Positions 44,427-53,589 are shown, numbered from the stretch's first letter. The stretch is 64,000 bases of DNA from CAZDBA01 sp965224765 (GCA_965224765.1 CBDDAC010000025.1:124001-188000), one strand, 5' to 3'. Notes: a model not told the origin generated them from the letters alone. A program made the numbers and translations.

Positions 44427-44765
44427 ATGAAAAAAATTGAAGCAATTATCAGGCATTTCAAACTGGAAGATATCAAATCTTCTCTTATTGAGTGTGGCGT
44501 CGAAGGCATGACCGTGACTGAGGTCAAGGGTTTCGGGCGTCAAAAAGGCCATACGGAAATGTATCGCGGCAACGAATACGCAATCGATTTCATTCCAAAA
44601 GTCAAAATCGAAATTGCGGTAAAAGACGAAGTCTTGCGAAAAGTGATCGACACGATCATTGAAAACGCTCAAACTGGCCAGATGGGTGACGGCAAGATTT
44701 TTGTCACCGATTTGCAGGAGACGATCCGAATTCGAACAGGTGAAACCGGAACTGACGCCATCTAA
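44427..44765 (+). CDS. glnB: Nitrogen regulatory protein PII
   Basis: A 112-residue PII signal protein of normal length. The T-loop contains Tyr51 (HTEMYRGNEYAIDF), the uridylylation site. GQMGDGKIFV (the B-loop) and IRTGETG are also present. It reports 2-oxoglutarate, ATP/ADP and glutamine state to glutamine synthetase control, ammonium transport and transcription. A good ribosome site (GCGGAGG) is placed properly before ATG 44427. It is followed by an intrinsic terminator and then by glnD, whose product is the enzyme that uridylylates Tyr51. No amtB is adjacent. Confidence 0.96.
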   Translation: MKKIEAIIRHFKLEDIKSSLIECGVEGMTVTEVKGFGRQKGHTEMYRGNEYAIDFIPKVKIEIAVKDEVLRKVIDTIIENAQTGQMGDGKIFVTDLQETIRIRTGETGTDAI

Positions 44766-44791
44766 TTGGCAAGCAATTTGAGACAACGATG

Positions 44792-44832
44792 GCCCGAAGG
44801 TTGCTTAGAGAAGTGATCTTCGGGCTTTTTTT
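44792..44832 (+). terminator. Rho-independent terminator after glnB
   Basis: The stem GCCCGAAG ... CTTCGGGC (8 bp, loop of 18 bases) is followed directly by seven Ts. It ends the glnB transcript 27 bases after its stop codon. The clear structure suggests that glnD is transcribed mainly from its own promoter. Confidence 0.88.
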
Positions 44833-44903
44833 GTGAATTGAGCGGTGATAAATTGGCTTTCTCCTGCGTTCTGCTGCGTAGCGGAATCTGATAAAATCAT
44901 TGA

Positions 44904-47558
44904 ATGAGTTCTGGATCAGGAATATTTCGCCAAAGTGTCATTGATGCGCGCGAGGCTTGGACGCGCGGATGTGATGAGATACGCCAGCGCCACGAGGCGG
45001 GGGCGAAAGGAATACAAACCTGCGCGGATTTGAGTGATTTGCTCGATTTCGTTCTTCTTAATTTGGCGAATGCTGCGACTGAAGACAATCCTGAAATTCG
45101 CAAGCGTTTTGCCTTGGTCATGCACGGTGGGTGTGGGCGCCGTCAAGTTGCACCGTTCTCGGATGTCGACGCGATGCTGCTTTATCAGGGGGAGCTGACA
45201 TCAGAGTTGGAGCAGTTGGCCCGGCGATATGTTCAAGACGTCAACGATGCGGGGTTGGTACTTGGGTTTAGTCTTCGTACTCCGCGGGAAGCTTGTAGTC
45301 TGGCCCTTCAGGAACCAGAGATTTTTACGTCCTTGACCGAATCCAGGCGGATCGGTGGCAATCGCGAGATCTTCGACAGCTATTTCAATCGACTGCGCAG
45401 GATTAGCCATCGGCGAAAAAGTAATCTGATTGCACGTGTCATTCAGGCTCGTAAGGAAGAACGATCCCAGTTCGGCGAGACCGTTTATTTGCTTCGCCCA
45501 AATATCAAGAAGTCTCGTGGGACGCTGCGTGATATCCATCTGATTCGATGGTTAGGCTTCCTTCGATTCGGGGAAAATGACCTCGACGAACTTCAGCACC
45601 AACTCGCGATAAATGCATCGGATGCAGAGTTGATCAGGCAAGCAACGGAGTTTTTGCTTCGCCTGCGCTGCGAACTTCACTTTCAAGTAGGCCGTGCTCA
45701 AGACGGGTTGGGTCGCAATGAGCAGGTGCGAATTGCGGAAAAATTTGATTACCAAGGCCGAGAAGGTGTTTTGCCCGTTGAAGAAATGATGAGTGACTAT
45801 TTCAAATATACGACAGAGATTCAGTATATTTGCGATCACTTTTCCAAGATATCTTCCAACCGAAGAATGTTGGGCAAGGCGATGGCTGAACCGATTTCTA
45901 CTCGTGAAATCGATCAGCATTTTTGGATGGGGCCGACCTACATTGGCGTTATGCCTGAGTCGCTGAAGGAAATGAAAACCAATCTGCCGGAAGTCCTTCG
46001 TTTGATGCAGCTGGCAAACCTGCATAAGAAACTGATTGGACATGAGACCTGGCATTCTATTCGACAAGCCATGCGGGTTTCTGAAGTCGAGTTAACGGAG
46101 CAGGCTTCACTTCGATTTATGGCACTGCTTTCTAATACGACTGGACTGGCTGATTTATTGGATCGCCTTCATGAAATGTATGTGTTGGAAAAATTGATTC
46201 CCGCCTTTGATCATGCTCGTAGTTTGCTACAGTTCAATGAGTATCATAAGTACACGGTTGATGAACATTCGTTGCGAGCGGTTCGAGAGGCGACATTGTT
46301 CGAGAACGACTCCGGAGTCCTTGGGAAAACTTATCGCAATTTGCGTGATAAAAATCTCTTGCACTTGGCGCTACTGCTGCACGATCTTGGCAAAGGGTTC
46401 CTCGAAGACCACTCGGAAGTTGGGCGGCGGATTGCGGACACGTCGGGAAAGCTGTTGGGGCTTAGCCATGATGATGTCGAAGATATCAAATACCTAGTGC
46501 ACAATCATTTGGTGATGTCACATTTGGCTTTTCACCGAGATATCAACGATGAAAACATGGTCGCCGAATTTGCCGCCAATGTCGGATCGGTCCGGATGCT
46601 CAGCTTGCTTTTTTGTTTGACTTGTGCTGATATTCGCGCGGTAGGTCCGGATGTTCTGACCCCCTGGAAGAAATCGTTGATGACGGATTTATTCCTCCAT
46701 GCTCGAAACTTGCTGACAGGGCAACTGAGTGCTGATCGAGGGTATGATGCTCGCTTTCAACAGATTTACGAACAAATCGCGCAAGCCAAACCGAACGAAG
46801 AACTTTCGGATTGGCTATTTAGAACTGCCCGTAATTTGCCGCGTAACTATTGTCGTGACCATGCGCCTGATGACATTGCCAATCAGTTGGTGACACTCAA
46901 GGAAACGCCAGCCAATCAGGTTCAGTGTTGGGTTCGTAAGATGCCCAAAGGCGACTTGATTGAGTTGTGTATTGGAAAACGGGAGCGTCGGCGGTCGGGG
47001 ATCTTTTTTAAGATTACAGGAATGTTGGCGAGTATGGGAATGAAAATCCATTCGGCCGATATCAAGCCGGTCGGTGATTCGTTGCTTTGGTATTGGTTTC
47101 AATTTGAAGATATCGACTTTACGAATACTCCAGAAAGTCGCTTGAACGAGATTGCGACTCGAGCGCGTCGACTGGCGATGGGAGAAGACGACGGACCTCC
47201 GCGATTTCGCAAATCATGGACCGGAGACGGCGGACCTGCGGCAAAACTTTCCGTACCGAAGATTCAGGTCAAAATAGACAATGAAACGGTTGAGCAAGCC
47301 ACGGTGATTGATGTATTTGCCTACCACCGGCTTGGTCTGTTGTATACCGTGAGCAAAAAGATCTTTGAGTTGGGGCTGGATGTCGAGTTTGCTAGAATTT
47401 CGACTTACGGGCGCCAGATTATCGATGTCTTTTATGTAACCGATGACCAGGGTAGCAAAATTCGAAACCGAAATCGTCAGGTGTTGATTCAGCAGGAATT
47501 GACGAGAGTGATCAAAAAGTTTTTGGATAAGCCCACGACTTCTTCTTCTAAATTATAA
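44904..47558 (+). CDS. glnD: PII uridylyltransferase / uridylyl-removing enzyme
   Basis: An 884-residue GlnD. The nucleotidyltransferase domain has HGGCGRRQVAPFSDVD (Gly75-Gly76, Asp87 and Asp89). The GlnD-specific helical domain follows. The HD hydrolase domain has LLLHDLGKG near residue 492 and downstream histidines (VHNHLVMSHLAFH). Two ACT domains, which sense glutamine, are near 690 and 800 (VIDVFAYHRLGLLYTVSKKIFELGLDVEFARIS). It adds UMP to PII when glutamine is low and removes it when glutamine is high. It belongs functionally to glnB upstream. The order of domains and length are normal. Confidence 0.95.
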   Translation: MSSGSGIFRQSVIDAREAWTRGCDEIRQRHEAGAKGIQTCADLSDLLDFVLLNLANAATEDNPEIRKRFALVMHGGCGRRQVAPFSDVDAMLLYQGELTSELEQLARRYVQDVNDAGLVLGFSLRTPREACSLALQEPEIFTSLTESRRIGGNREIFDSYFNRLRRISHRRKSNLIARVIQARKEERSQFGETVYLLRPNIKKSRGTLRDIHLIRWLGFLRFGENDLDELQHQLAINASDAELIRQATEFLLRLRCELHFQVGRAQDGLGRNEQVRIAEKFDYQGREGVLPVEEMMSDYFKYTTEIQYICDHFSKISSNRRMLGKAMAEPISTREIDQHFWMGPTYIGVMPESLKEMKTNLPEVLRLMQLANLHKKLIGHETWHSIRQAMRVSEVELTEQASLRFMALLSNTTGLADLLDRLHEMYVLEKLIPAFDHARSLLQFNEYHKYTVDEHSLRAVREATLFENDSGVLGKTYRNLRDKNLLHLALLLHDLGKGFLEDHSEVGRRIADTSGKLLGLSHDDVEDIKYLVHNHLVMSHLAFHRDINDENMVAEFAANVGSVRMLSLLFCLTCADIRAVGPDVLTPWKKSLMTDLFLHARNLLTGQLSADRGYDARFQQIYEQIAQAKPNEELSDWLFRTARNLPRNYCRDHAPDDIANQLVTLKETPANQVQCWVRKMPKGDLIELCIGKRERRRSGIFFKITGMLASMGMKIHSADIKPVGDSLLWYWFQFEDIDFTNTPESRLNEIATRARRLAMGEDDGPPRFRKSWTGDGGPAAKLSVPKIQVKIDNETVEQATVIDVFAYHRLGLLYTVSKKIFELGLDVEFARISTYGRQIIDVFYVTDDQGSKIRNRNRQVLIQQELTRVIKKFLDKPTTSSSKL

Positions 47559-47594
47559 ACGTCTTTCGGCCCAATCTTTCCCAATCTGTTCTTG

Positions 47595-48902
47595 ATGAAT
47601 TCCATGACGAGCGACCCGGTACCGACTATGCAAAGTAAACTTGCTTCGCGTCTGACGATCTTTTTGGTCGTTGCCTTGTTTTTGATACCAGTTGCGTATT
47701 ATGCATTTGAACCGGAAACGGCTCAGTGGGGCGCTGCGGGTTCGATTCGCATTTATGAGTCGGGGGAAAAGGCTGCTGCAATTGCGGAATTGACGAAAAT
47801 TCTCGAGGAAACAAAAGACCCCTATTTGAGTATTCGTTTGGGCCAATGGTTGCAAGACGACGGTCAATTGACTGAGGCGATCTATCATAGTGAGCAAACG
47901 CTTTCTGCGGCGGTTGGTTCGGGAGATGCCCAATTGGCGATGAAGGCAATATTGTTGAAAGCGAATTGTTTAATCATGTTGAAGCAATACAAAGCGGCGA
48001 TGGCGGCGGTGCATGTGGGGTTTGGCGAACAGCCTCCGCCCAAACAAACACCATCCGACCAGTTGAATTTCTATCGTAATGGTTTGGCCTATTATCGAGG
48101 GCTTTGTAGACAGAATTTGGGATCGGCTAAGCGAGACATGAATGCAGTTGTCCGTCAGCTCGACGGCCAAAAAATGAAAGAGTTTCCCATTAGTTTTCGC
48201 GGGCAAGTCGCGATGGCAGCGGGGTTACTTTCTCGCTACACGGACCAACGTGAGGCAGCGGTCGTGGCAATCACTCGGCGTCTGGACAGCGTTGAGGCGG
48301 TAGTCGATTCCAAGCAAGATGTCATGAAGAGAGAACTTTACCGTTTGCTGGAGAAGTTTCTGCCGTTTGATGAGGCGGCATACAAGCGGGCTGGCGAAGC
48401 CCGTGATCAGGCGCGGTATTTTGTCAACGAGATCGTGGTTCTGAAAAGCGTGTTGGCTCTGCTTTTGGATGAGTTGGGACAACATTCCCAGGCAATGCAG
48501 CTTCGCAACGAGGTTGCTAGGTCTGACACAACTTGTGAACAGATTTTGGAGTCGCTTCCTACCGAGAGAGCGTTGTTGGGCTACTTGGATTCGGGGGCGA
48601 CCTTTTTGGACACTCGTGGATTTGTTTGTTATGCGAGGCAAGAGTACCAGGAGGCGTTGCGTGATATAGACTTGGCGATTCTCGCATCGGATACTCTGCT
48701 GAAAAGCTTGGATACACCGATCCAAAATTCGACCGAGACCATCGATTATTCAACGCTTCGAAAGAACAGCGTAAGAAATGCGGCAACATTATATAACCAT
48801 CGCGCACAGGTCTATGAGGCGATGAAGGAATCAGAAAAGGCAACTTTGGATCGCCAACGTGTCATTGAGCTTGGGTTTGAACCGGGTTCAAACTTGTTTT
48901 GA
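47595..48902 (+). CDS. Membrane-anchored TPR-like protein
   Basis: A 435-residue protein with one N-terminal membrane helix (about 20-40: RLTIFLVVALFLIPVAYYAFE) and a long helical remainder in which TPR-like repeats can be seen (YESGEKAAAIAELTKILEET, LGQWLQDDGQLTEAIYHSEQTL, YARQEYQEALRDIDLAILAS, NHRAQVYEAMKESEKATLDRQRVIELGF). It is probably a scaffold facing the periplasm. It begins 37 bases after glnD, so co-transcription is possible, but no functional link to nitrogen control is known. The second ATG (47607) could also be used. Confidence 0.72.
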   Translation: MNSMTSDPVPTMQSKLASRLTIFLVVALFLIPVAYYAFEPETAQWGAAGSIRIYESGEKAAAIAELTKILEETKDPYLSIRLGQWLQDDGQLTEAIYHSEQTLSAAVGSGDAQLAMKAILLKANCLIMLKQYKAAMAAVHVGFGEQPPPKQTPSDQLNFYRNGLAYYRGLCRQNLGSAKRDMNAVVRQLDGQKMKEFPISFRGQVAMAAGLLSRYTDQREAAVVAITRRLDSVEAVVDSKQDVMKRELYRLLEKFLPFDEAAYKRAGEARDQARYFVNEIVVLKSVLALLLDELGQHSQAMQLRNEVARSDTTCEQILESLPTERALLGYLDSGATFLDTRGFVCYARQEYQEALRDIDLAILASDTLLKSLDTPIQNSTETIDYSTLRKNSVRNAATLYNHRAQVYEAMKESEKATLDRQRVIELGFEPGSNLF

Positions 48903-48972
48903 TTGATGTGCTGCGAATCATGATTCCGCCTCGCGAAAAACGACTATCTGAAAAGTCGCGCTCACTTCGGAG

Positions 48973-49010
48973 CCTTCGGGAGGGCCGGACGCAAAGCGTC
49001 CGGGGAGGGG
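48973..49010. repeat. Palindromic intergenic repeat (GGACGCAAAGCGTCC family)
   Basis: CTTCGGGAGGGCCGGACGCA, AAGCGTCCGGGGAGGGG. The GGACGC/GCGTCC stem sits between pyrimidine- or purine-rich shoulders. An inverted copy is at 32222-32261 and a degenerate one at 36463-36500. The surrounding 48903-49203 gap has no gene. Confidence 0.75.
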
Positions 49011-49203
49011 AGAGCTAGGGGCGAGCTTTTTACCTATTGATCGTTCATCCACTCGACCGAACTGTCTTCCAGTGAAAGTCGCAACCTCGCATCAAATTCC
49101 AAGGAGAGGTTTCACATTGCCTCACTTTGGTCGAAGCAGCCGAACACGAATTTCGGGTCAGATTCGTAACGGGTTTAATTGATCGACGAAAGCGACGTGT
49201 GGA

Positions 49204-49353
49204 TTACTTTCCGATCATATTTCCGCGGAGCATTAGATAGCCAAAGATCACCGTGAGGACGGCGATGGTTCCCCAAGCTTCGGGGCCAAGGTCCACTGAG
49301 AACTTGGTAATTTTGCTTGCAAATCGGCCAGCGTTGTCAAAGAATTTGTCCAT
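49204..49353 (-). CDS. Small single-pass membrane protein (49 residues)
   Basis: A short gene that stands out by composition and by a proper ribosome site (GCGGAGTAGCT before the ATG at 49351-49353). The product begins MDKFFDNAGRFASKITKF, has one membrane helix (WGTIAVLTVIFGYLMLRG) and ends NMIGK. An amphipathic N-terminal part followed by a helix is common for small membrane-bound regulatory subunits. No function can be assigned. The 49354-49779 stretch beyond it contains no gene I can support. Confidence 0.6.
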   Translation of the reverse strand: MDKFFDNAGRFASKITKFSVDLGPEAWGTIAVLTVIFGYLMLRGNMIGK

Positions 49354-49779
49354 AGCTACTCCGCGAAACTGCCACACAAGAAAGAGTTTTCCAACTCTAT
49401 AATGATTTTGGGGCCTAGGAGGTGTTTAACCGATTGGTAACGAACTTTCATTGCAGAAAGCTGTCTAAATGAATGGAAGGTACTGAATTTGCGGATTGGA
49501 GCCGTTGGGGATCTCGTGGGAATCGTGCGGTTCAAAATCATCAAAAACAGGAGTTAGCTGGTCAAAACTGAATGGGGCTAAGTAGCCCAAGCGTCGTCCT
49601 AAACAGGTGTGAGGTGCAATGGTGGGGGAAAAGTCAAAAACTGGGCGGAAAAGCTTGAAAATTCTACTCAAAAAATCCTTCAACAACCGACAAAGACACG
49701 TATTGCAAATTAATTCCTTTCGCTATAATCGCGATTCCTCATTCGGGCCGATTGGATCGCATGAGAACACCACTAATAT

Positions 49780-49853
<74 letters not shown>

Positions 49854-49939
49854 CTACAAGAAACGTCGTGAAACCTCGTGTTTTGCGGCGTTTTTTCGTT
49901 TCCGGGGTCAGAATCAGTAATCGGCACATCTTGCCCAAT

Positions 49940-50190
49940 GTAACTCCCGATACCCCCTGATAACAAAAGTTGCTGGCCCCAGTGCTGGCCCAATCATCGG
50001 TATCGCGACCACCTTCTCAACATCGGCAGCCGTGTCCTTGAGCGACAAGTGAGCGTAGATTTTGGGGCGGTCAGTTCCGGCTTGGAATGTCGGGCCAATT
50101 CCTGAGCAGATCGAAGCGAGACACCTGCCTTGGATAGGCTTGTAATGTATCGCGTGGAAGTCGAAGTCGATGTGCTTTTACTAATCGCGT
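49940..50190 (-). pseudogene. Tyrosine recombinase (integrase) C-terminal remnant
   Basis: Pieces of a phage-type integrase C-terminus are spread over three frames on the minus strand. DFDFHAI corresponds to the conserved DFHALRH region, then RYITSLSKAGVSLRSAQELA and RHSKPELT (including the HxxR/GHS region), then KIYAHLSLKDTAADVEKV. Two frameshifts separate them and the N-terminal half is missing, so it cannot be functional. It ends about 90 bases from tRNA-Asp, the classic place for an island integrase. Confidence 0.75.
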
Positions 50191-50202
50191 CACAAAGCCA
50201 AT

Positions 50203-50302
50203 GGGGTCGGGAGTCTTTTCTGTTCAAATGCGAGAAAGTTAAATCAATCTAATCTCGCAATCAATACTTCGGTCACCCAACAAAGAAAAGACTCCCGACC
50301 CC
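50203..50302. repeat. Long inverted repeat (GGGGTCGGGAGTCTTTTCTGTT)
   Basis: Arms GGGGTCGGGAGTCTTTTC(T)GTT at 50203-50224 and AACAAAGAAAAGACTCCCGA(CCCC) at 50279-50302 can pair over about 20 bp with one bulge. A direct repeat of CCCGACCCCTTTATTTCC follows at 50294-50330. It may be another REP-type unit or a bidirectional terminator. It directly adjoins the integrase remnant. Confidence 0.75.
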
Positions 50303-50593
50303 TTTATTTCCCCGACCCCTTTATTTCCCCAACAAAGAACGTTGCAACATGGTTTGTCTAAGCAAGACATTCTCGCGAAGCAAAGTATATTTTTACATTG
50401 GTGAGCTCTACCGGATCGACAGGCAGGTATTCTGTGTACTTTTCTATTCGGCAAATCCAACGGTTCGAGTTTGTTTTTGGTAACTCGTTTGCCTTATTGG
50501 ACACCTGATTTAGTACATGAATAGTGCACGATCCCCAAGATCGAAGCTTATCTTAAAGTTGGTGTTAGATCGATTCCTACTACAAAAAAGTCG

Positions 50594-51265
50594 CTAACAA
50601 CAATCAACGGAAAAAGAAACATGCTTGTAAAACGCGTCGCCAACAAATCCATTTCCCATTGCTCCAAAGGCCACGCCTTGGTCAAACGGTTGCGTTCCAA
50701 TGGGATTGCCAATAACAGGTATGTAATTTTTTCCATTTCCCGCTACCAAAAAAACGTTTTCATTTTTTCCAAACAAGGAAAAGATTGCGTAGCCCGAAGC
50801 GTCGGGCGTTTCGATCACTTCCGGATCCTGTAGATTTTCGGATTTGGATCGACATTTTAAACCGTTGGGATCCAGATCCATCCACATTTCGTAACTTCGT
50901 TGGCCGTTTACAAACAGTGCTCCAAATGACGAGACACCAACGGCAACGTTGGCGAGCTTTATTTGTAATTTGAGCTCCCAGTATTTCCTCGTTCGCTGAA
51001 GCACTCTCGGCAAGAGAAACGTATAATATCCTCCAAGCGAGTTGGCTGCATTCTTTGTTAGTTTCCATGCCCCCTCATCTGGATCTGCTACAGAAGTCAT
51101 GTTTCCACCAGTAGGAAAGCAGCCGCCAGCAGGTTGTTTAATCCCTAGGCTGATCGACTTGTTCAATTTGCCAAACATGCTTTTTTTCTTGAATGGGCAT
51201 TGAATCGGCATCCAGCCTTGTTTGGCAGGGGAAATGGCGTTTTTATGTGTAATTAGTTTGAACAT
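50594..51265 (-). CDS. Hypothetical protein
   Basis: A 223-residue protein that I do not recognise. ATG 51265 (MFKLITHKN) is taken; a start seven residues earlier is possible. The middle is beta-rich (YYTFLLPRVLQRTRKYWELKLQIKLANVAVGVSSFGALFVNGQRSYEMWMDLDPNG) and the end glycine-rich (GNPIGTQPFDQGVAFGAMGNGFVGDAFYKHVSFSVD). The latter is compatible with a jelly-roll or LamG-like fold, but nothing is diagnostic. No signal peptide. It is the first gene right of the tRNA-linked remnant, with 290 bases of AT-rich DNA between (50303-50593, no feature seen). It is probably island cargo. Confidence 0.5.
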   Translation of the reverse strand: MFKLITHKNAISPAKQGWMPIQCPFKKKSMFGKLNKSISLGIKQPAGGCFPTGGNMTSVADPDEGAWKLTKNAANSLGGYYTFLLPRVLQRTRKYWELKLQIKLANVAVGVSSFGALFVNGQRSYEMWMDLDPNGLKCRSKSENLQDPEVIETPDASGYAIFSLFGKNENVFLVAGNGKNYIPVIGNPIGTQPFDQGVAFGAMGNGFVGDAFYKHVSFSVDCC

Positions 51266-51551
51266 GCTTTTTCCTTTGTTGTGCAAGGGACATTGCTTTC
51301 AACAGATACAGTCAGAATTATTGCAAAAGGATGATGCCATCACTAGCCCTCGAGATGATTCGCAAAAATGTTCCCTTCAGATTGACGACGGCGATTAATG
51401 TCAAAGACAGAGAGTTTAAACCTTTCCGGTATCACTTTCTTTTAGCTGAGCGGCCATCAAGGACGAGGATGTCCGATTGATTGTTAAAACTGTCGGCGGT
51501 CTCTCTGGTTAAAAAACGTAAATGAATTGTTTTGAGATTACAAACCGTAAG

Positions 51552-51603
51552 TCGGCGGTAGCTTTTATCCAGGAGCTTGCGACTGAAAAAAAAGCTACCG
51601 CCG
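51552..51603. repeat. Hairpin beside the IS256 remnant
   Basis: GGCGGTAGCTTTT and AAAAGCTACCGCC form a 13-bp perfect stem with an interior of about 25 bases. It follows the transposase remnant stop codon by some 25 bases. It may be part of the insertion sequence end or a terminator for genes to its right. Confidence 0.65.
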
Positions 51604-51628
51604 ATAAAATCTTGTGTATGGTTTAGGC

Positions 51629-51890
51629 TTAGGCTTCTCTTTTTACCTCCAGGGCTGCGGTTAACTTTGACATGCCGTTGTAGCCCGAGATTCTGCGGAA
51701 CCCCTTTTTCGGCTTCCAACAACGCGAACGCCAGCCACCTCCTCGCTTGGTCTGTTTCGGCTCTGAATCGAGTCACCCGACCAAGCTTGTTGCGTGTGTT
51801 GCGAAATGAATTCTCAAATGCGTTTGTGCTGAGCAAGTTGCGACGAAGCGTACTGGCCACTTCCAGAGACTGAAGTGCGATCAAGCCAAC
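51629..51890 (-). pseudogene. IS256-family (mutator) transposase, 3' remnant
   Basis: The C-terminal end of an IS256-like transposase: LQSLEVASTLRRNLLSTNAF, ENSFRNTRNKLGRVTRFRAE, TDQARRWLAFALLEAEKG, then after a one-base shift in a run of Gs, FRRISGYNGMSKLTAALEVK and a stop at 51629-51631. The STNAxENSFRN region is characteristic. All upstream parts are missing. It fuses seamlessly to the frame of a truncated gene (51891-52025), so a chimeric 197-residue frame exists that is not a real gene. Confidence 0.85.
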
Positions 51891-52025
51891 TTCTAATTCA
51901 ATGTCGATCGCTTTGCTGAGCAACTTAATGTTGGCATCACTGGCCAGCCATGGGGTGAAGTCTCGGGCTTCTTTTTCCCACACACTGCGCAATTCCACTT
52001 GTTTCAACTCGCCAAGTTCTGCCAT
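51891..52025 (-). pseudogene. 5' fragment of a DUF4268-like (PD-(D/E)XK-type) gene
   Basis: The 45 residues MAELGELKQVELRSVWEKEA ... DFTPWLASDANIKLLSKAID resemble the N-terminus of predicted nucleases of the DUF4268 type, where a 'DLR.VW.hEa.DFTpWLa...Nl..L...lgieLe' stretch precedes the nuclease core. The rest is lost at the IS256 junction. It starts 3 bases after the GIY-YIG stop codon, so it was probably the last gene of that operon. What the full protein did cannot be seen here. Confidence 0.6.
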
Positions 52026-52028
52026 GGC

Positions 52029-52847
52029 TTAATCCCTTGCTGATTGTGACTCTTGGATTTCTTTGAGCGTACTGCCTTGGGCATCTTTCCACTCGACCCG
52101 ACCGTTGGCGTTTCGGCCCATTAACGCTGCGGCCGCCTGACTTGGCGAGTTGAAAGTGTAGTTCTGAGAAAGGATGTACTGGTTTCCTTCATGAACAAAG
52201 ACGCCGCGATCAACAAGGCTTTTGCGTAGCCCTTCAAGATAGCTGTGCATTGATTTTGTTGTCGATTGTCGCGCTCTGCTGCCTGACATCACAACGAAGC
52301 CTTCGGCAACCTCGTATCCGGTTGCTTCGGCGTCGGCGCCTTTGAGGAAAAGCATCAAATCATCAGATTCTCGCTCCTCTGGTGGCGAAAAAACATGAAC
52401 ACCCATGATAGGAAGGCAGAGCAAAAGTTCGTCAAGAAACCCTTCCGCATCCGCGACATCCATCTCCGACATGTTTGGCAGAACGGGGCAATTTCCGTTG
52501 TCCAGTTCGCATCGCTTAGCCTCGGTGGCAAGGGTAATGAGCCGAGATTCAATATGCTTGATATGTGCTTTATTGAGATTTTCATCTTTGCTTACAAAGA
52601 AGAATGCCTTGGTCCAAAAGTCCTTTTTGGCGTAGTGTGAATCGAGGCGTGGGCCAATGGGATCGCCTTCGCCAACGTAAACCGTCGGAAGGTCACCTGA
52701 TTCGGGCGGACCCACAAGGATGTAGACGCCGGTCGAGTGAAAGTCGGGCCGCTTCTTGTTTTCAGGATAGACGGAACGAGGGCAAAAGACACCTCGTCCG
52801 CTCCAATTGGACTTTTCGACGACCGTCAGCAGTTCCATCGGGAACAA
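52029..52847 (-). CDS. GIY-YIG nuclease family protein with DUF4357 domain
   Basis: A 272-residue protein. A GIY-YIG-type core lies at about 40-115: GVYILVGPPESGDLPTVYVG, then DSHYAKKDFWTKAFFFVSKD and ESRLITLATEA. The C-terminal SPSQAAAALMGRNANGRVEW followed by KDAQGSTLKEIQE is a DUF4357 domain, which is often joined to GIY-YIG units next to restriction systems. A start at M4 (MELLTVV) is possible. It probably acts on DNA. It is the penultimate gene of the minus-strand defence-like array; a GCTAGC palindrome separates it from the RadC-like gene. Confidence 0.82.
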   Translation of the reverse strand: MFPMELLTVVEKSNWSGRGVFCPRSVYPENKKRPDFHSTGVYILVGPPESGDLPTVYVGEGDPIGPRLDSHYAKKDFWTKAFFFVSKDENLNKAHIKHIESRLITLATEAKRCELDNGNCPVLPNMSEMDVADAEGFLDELLLCLPIMGVHVFSPPEERESDDLMLFLKGADAEATGYEVAEGFVVMSGSRARQSTTKSMHSYLEGLRKSLVDRGVFVHEGNQYILSQNYTFNSPSQAAAALMGRNANGRVEWKDAQGSTLKEIQESQSARD

Positions 52848-52932
52848 AGACTTTGATGGTAAATCCGCGTTTCATTCGCTGTACCGGTCTTTCTTGGCTA
52901 GTGCTCAACTCGGTGTCGTGTCCTCGTTTGAT

Positions 52933-53000
52933 CAGCGGTTGGGCGCTAGCCCGCGGTTCTTACCGTGTTGCAAAAACCGCGGGCTAGCGCCCGTCGGCTG
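52933..53000. repeat. REP-like palindrome of the GGGCGCTAGCCC family
   Basis: CAGCGGTTGGGCGCTAGCCC and its inverse (GGGCTAGCGCCCGTCGGCTG) flank a short spacer. Two further copies of the same family flank RAYT 2 (55902-55968 and 56493-56561). It lies just after the RadC-like gene stop codon. Confidence 0.85.
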
Positions 53001-53002
53001 AT

Positions 53003-53539
53003 TTAGTCGACTTCGATCAAGCCGTTTTCGGCGAAACTGAAGTAGTCGCCATCGCCGATGATGATGTGATCCACCAGAGGAAGTCCCAATCGGGATCCAA
53101 GATCCAGGATTTCTTCGGTAAGTTTTCGATCTTCTTCGCTTGGCTCTGCGTCACCACTGGGGTGATTGTGAATTAGCACAAAAGATGAAGCTTTTACAAT
53201 GATTGGAGTTCTCAGGATTTCCATCATCTTGGCGCCGACGACATTGATCGTCCCGATCGCAATAACCTCAAACGCCAGAATGACATTGCTCGCATCTAGG
53301 CTTACGCCGATTAGCTTTTCTGATGTTTCGTCTTGCATCTCCTGAAAGACCTCGACAAGGTCTTCAGGGTCCAGAATAGGACGGTCGACCGGTGAGTCTG
53401 AGCTGACGCGTTTTTTGCGGAACTTGACTTGGATCTCCCGGATGTACTTGTGGTCCGAATTCTTTTTACCCACGGTTGGCCTTGTATTTAAGATGAGCTG
53501 ATTGACAAGTTTAACATTTTCGGGCGAATCATTCCGCAT
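53003..53539 (-). CDS. RadC-like JAB domain protein
   Basis: A 178-residue protein that is mostly a RadC/JAB domain. IREIQVKFRKKRV opens it and the JAMM motif is VLIHNHPSGDAEPSEED (His125, His127, Ser135 and Asp138). RadC-type proteins occur in many mobile and defence contexts; despite the name they are not proven repair enzymes. It lacks the helix-hairpin-helix of full-length RadC. It is probably co-transcribed with the Tae4-like gene 50 bases upstream. The role is unknown; a metalloprotease or nuclease accessory are both possible. Confidence 0.85.
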   Translation of the reverse strand: MRNDSPENVKLVNQLILNTRPTVGKKNSDHKYIREIQVKFRKKRVSSDSPVDRPILDPEDLVEVFQEMQDETSEKLIGVSLDASNVILAFEVIAIGTINVVGAKMMEILRTPIIVKASSFVLIHNHPSGDAEPSEEDRKLTEEILDLGSRLGLPLVDHIIIGDGDYFSFAENGLIEVD

Positions 53540-53589
53540 TCAATTGAACTGGGGAATCATAATGTTGTTTGGCCTTATTGATCATGTGA

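Noticed and set aside
49465..49686. 73-codon minus-strand frame left of tRNA-Asp
   Set aside because: No ribosome site and no recognisable domain; not distinguishable from chance.
51432..52025. 197-residue 'hypothetical protein'
   Set aside because: A chimera of a truncated DUF4268-like start and an IS256 remnant; described as two pseudogenes instead.
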